NCBI GenBank assembly: GCA_007116445.1
Contig: SKIM01000075.1
Coordinates: 1-7,886, forward strand
From: Natronohydrobacter sp.
Lineage (GTDB): Bacteria > Pseudomonadota > Alphaproteobacteria > Rhodobacterales > Rhodobacteraceae
Reading direction: 5' to 3'
DNA: 7,886 nucleotides
Under the pieces are notes generated by a model. That model was given only the letters and a program-made list of their open reading frames with translations, had not been told where the DNA came from and did no database searches. Below are positions 6,593 to 7,886 of this stretch, piece by piece (the first letter of the stretch is position 1; every line of letters starts with the position of its first letter). A program made the position numbers and the translations under genes.

Positions 6593-6757
6593 CTACACTT
6601 GCGCCTTGCTCCCTGCCTTCGCGGCGCGCCTGCAACGGTCCGAGCAATAGCGCACCTCGTCCCAGACTTTCGCCCATTTCTTGCGCCACGCGAAAGGCAG
6701 GCCACAGTGCATGCAGGTCTTCTGCGGCAGATCGCCCTTGCGCCGCATCTTCGCCAT
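6593..6757 (-). CDS. DUF2256 family small zinc-ribbon-like protein
   Basis: A 54-residue protein, basic and cysteine-rich. It begins MAKMRRKGDLPQKTC and continues with C15-M-H-C18, the aromatic core FAWRKKWAKVWDEVRYC and C38-S-D-R-C42, ending in a basic tail. Two CxxC/CxxxC pairs around a Trp-rich core are the signature of DUF2256 (COG4338), whose members are of about this length and have no established function. The four cysteines could bind one zinc ion. The ATG lies seven bases after the stop of the MORN-repeat gene, without a clear ribosome binding site of its own, so translation is probably coupled and the two genes co-transcribed. From memory, DUF2256 genes often lie beside cryptochrome/photolyase genes in other genomes; none is seen here. 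Confidence 0.87.
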   Translation of the reverse strand: MAKMRRKGDLPQKTCMHCGLPFAWRKKWAKVWDEVRYCSDRCRRAAKAGSKAQV

Positions 6758-6764
6758 CGCGGGA

Positions 6765-7886
6765 TCAGTCGTCGTCGCGCACCGTCAGGCGGCCATTCTC
6801 CCAATCGCCTGACAGCACTTCGCCTGTGGCATAGCGCAACACCCCGCGCCCATGGCGTTGCCCGTCGTGGAATTCCCCCTCATAGACATCGCCGGTCGCA
6901 TAGGTCGCAATCCCTTCACCCGAAATCTGCCCGCCCGACCAGTCGCCTTCATAGACGAACCCGTCCGCCAGCTCGATCCGCCCTGTCCCGTCGCGTGTGC
7001 CTTCGGCGAATTCGCCGCGATAGACCGAGCCATCAGGGAAGGTCATCACCCCCTGCCCATGCATCTCGCCGCCCAGAAATTCGCCCTCATAGACGCGCCC
7101 ATCGGCGAAGGTCATGACGCCGGTGCCCTCGGACAGGCCACGCACGAAACCGCCCTCATAGACCGAACCATCGGCAAAGACCGCGCGCCCCTGCCCGTGG
7201 AACTGCCCCTCGGCCCATTCCCCCTCATATGTCGCGCCATCGGCATAGGTGACCGTGCCCATGCCATCAGGCAGGCCCGCGCGAAACTGCCCCTCATAGA
7301 CCGAGCCATCCTGCTGCACCAGCCGCCCGTCCCCCTCGATCTGCCCCGCGACCCAGGTGCCCTCATAGAGATAGCCATCCGCACCGGTCAGCGTGCCCGG
7401 CCCCTCGCGCAGGTCATTGACGAATGTGCCCTCGAAGACCAGCCCATCGGCCTGCTCGACCACCGCCGGCCCGTCGCGCAGCCCGGCGCGGAAGCTGCCG
7501 CGATAGACATCACCATTGGGCTGGGTCAGCACACCCTCGCCATGCAGCTCGCCTTCCTGCCACGCGCCCTCATAGACCAGCCCGTCAGGCCGCGTCAGCA
7601 CGCCCTCGCCATGGCGCAGATTGGCGCGCATCTCGCCCTCATAGCTCGCTCCATCAGGGAAAGTGATCACGCCCCGCCCCTCGCGCAGCCCCGCCACCCA
7701 GTCACCTTCATAGCGATAGCCATCGGGCCGCGTCAGCACACCAAACCCCTCATGCTGGCCATCGACAAACGCGCCCTCATAGATCGTGCCATCGGCAAAG
7801 ACGCGCACACCCTCGCCCTCGATCCGCCCCTCGACCCAATCGCCCTCGTAGGTCGAGCCATCGGCAAAGGTCATCTTCCCCTGCCC
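6765..7886 (-). CDS. MORN-repeat protein, 5' end outside the window
   Basis: The visible 373 residues are 16 consecutive 23-residue MORN units plus the tail VRDDD. Each unit follows G-x-G-(4 residues)-DG-x-x-YEG-x-(W/F)-x-x-G, for example GEGVRVFADGTIYEGAF. The frame is open through the right edge: upstream of the Met codon at 7874 it continues as GQGK, the beginning of another unit, so that Met is internal and the true start lies outside. The units form an elongated beta-hairpin stack. In eukaryotes MORN proteins act as scaffolds or bind membrane lipids; the role of bacterial ones is largely unknown. Without the N-terminus I cannot say whether this one is exported or carries an enzyme domain. 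The last units drift (YATG replaces ADG, LSG replaces YEG), which caps the array. DUF2256 follows seven bases downstream. Confidence 0.93.
   Translation of the reverse strand, partial: GQGKMTFADGSTYEGDWVEGRIEGEGVRVFADGTIYEGAFVDGQHEGFGVLTRPDGYRYEGDWVAGLREGRGVITFPDGASYEGEMRANLRHGEGVLTRPDGLVYEGAWQEGELHGEGVLTQPNGDVYRGSFRAGLRDGPAVVEQADGLVFEGTFVNDLREGPGTLTGADGYLYEGTWVAGQIEGDGRLVQQDGSVYEGQFRAGLPDGMGTVTYADGATYEGEWAEGQFHGQGRAVFADGSVYEGGFVRGLSEGTGVMTFADGRVYEGEFLGGEMHGQGVMTFPDGSVYRGEFAEGTRDGTGRIELADGFVYEGDWSGGQISGEGIATYATGDVYEGEFHDGQRHGRGVLRYATGEVLSGDWENGRLTVRDDD
6783..7886 (-). repeat. 16 tandem 69-bp coding repeats (MORN units)
   Basis: The DNA period is 69 bases, exactly one 23-residue unit, with no insertion or deletion between units across 1104 bases. 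On the plus strand the conserved YEG codons show up as a recurring CCCTCATA every 69 bases. Units differ in most variable positions, so the array is old and diverged rather than freshly expanded. It continues beyond the right edge. Confidence 0.9.

Noticed and set aside
6157..6804. Long version (215 codons) of the minus-strand frame in the empty stretch
   Set aside because: Its first part overlaps the DUF2256 gene and the end of the MORN gene in another frame, so at most the part after 6567 could be real.
6783..7886. Regular 69-base periodicity as a CRISPR-like or noncoding repeat array
   Set aside because: The period is a multiple of three, the frame is open throughout and each unit translates to a MORN repeat; there are no identical repeats separated by spacers.

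Overview
The window is GC-rich, densely coded DNA that looks alphaproteobacterial, most likely Rhodobacterales. The grounds are the wording of the TrpE C-terminus at the left edge, the codon usage, and the mix of a long MORN-repeat protein, small SH3 lipoprotein and paired hybrid kinases. This placement comes from recognition only; no search was run.

Layout. Bases 1-282 (+) are the 3' end of trpE (anthranilate synthase component I), possibly followed by a small hairpin. Everything else reads leftward on the minus strand. The centre (390-5529) is a compact three-gene set, in transcription order. First is a cytosolic hybrid histidine kinase with receiver, LOV, PAS, kinase and receiver domains (3226-5529). 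Second is a small exported protein with a sulfite-oxidase-like (molybdopterin-binding type) fold but no cysteine (2648-3172). Third is a membrane-bound hybrid kinase with a periplasmic sensor, receiver and HPt domain (390-2651), whose GTG start overlaps the previous stop. Upstream lie a 321-base gap, an SH3-domain lipoprotein (5851-6129), a 463-base stretch without a recognisable gene, a 54-residue DUF2256 zinc-ribbon-like protein (6593-6757), and a long MORN-repeat protein (6765-7886) that runs off the right edge.

How the genes may work together. The LOV domain keeps the photoactive cysteine and the flavin-contacting residues at canonical spacing, so the first kinase is probably a blue-light sensor. 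The exported SUOX-fold protein followed immediately by a membrane kinase resembles the TorT/TorS arrangement of periplasmic binding protein plus sensor kinase. Only the membrane kinase has an HPt domain, so the set could form one phosphorelay integrating light and a periplasmic signal. No DNA-binding or enzymatic output domain is encoded here, so the final target lies elsewhere. This three-gene light/periplasm signalling unit is the most interesting content. The DUF2256 and MORN genes form a separate, tightly packed pair.
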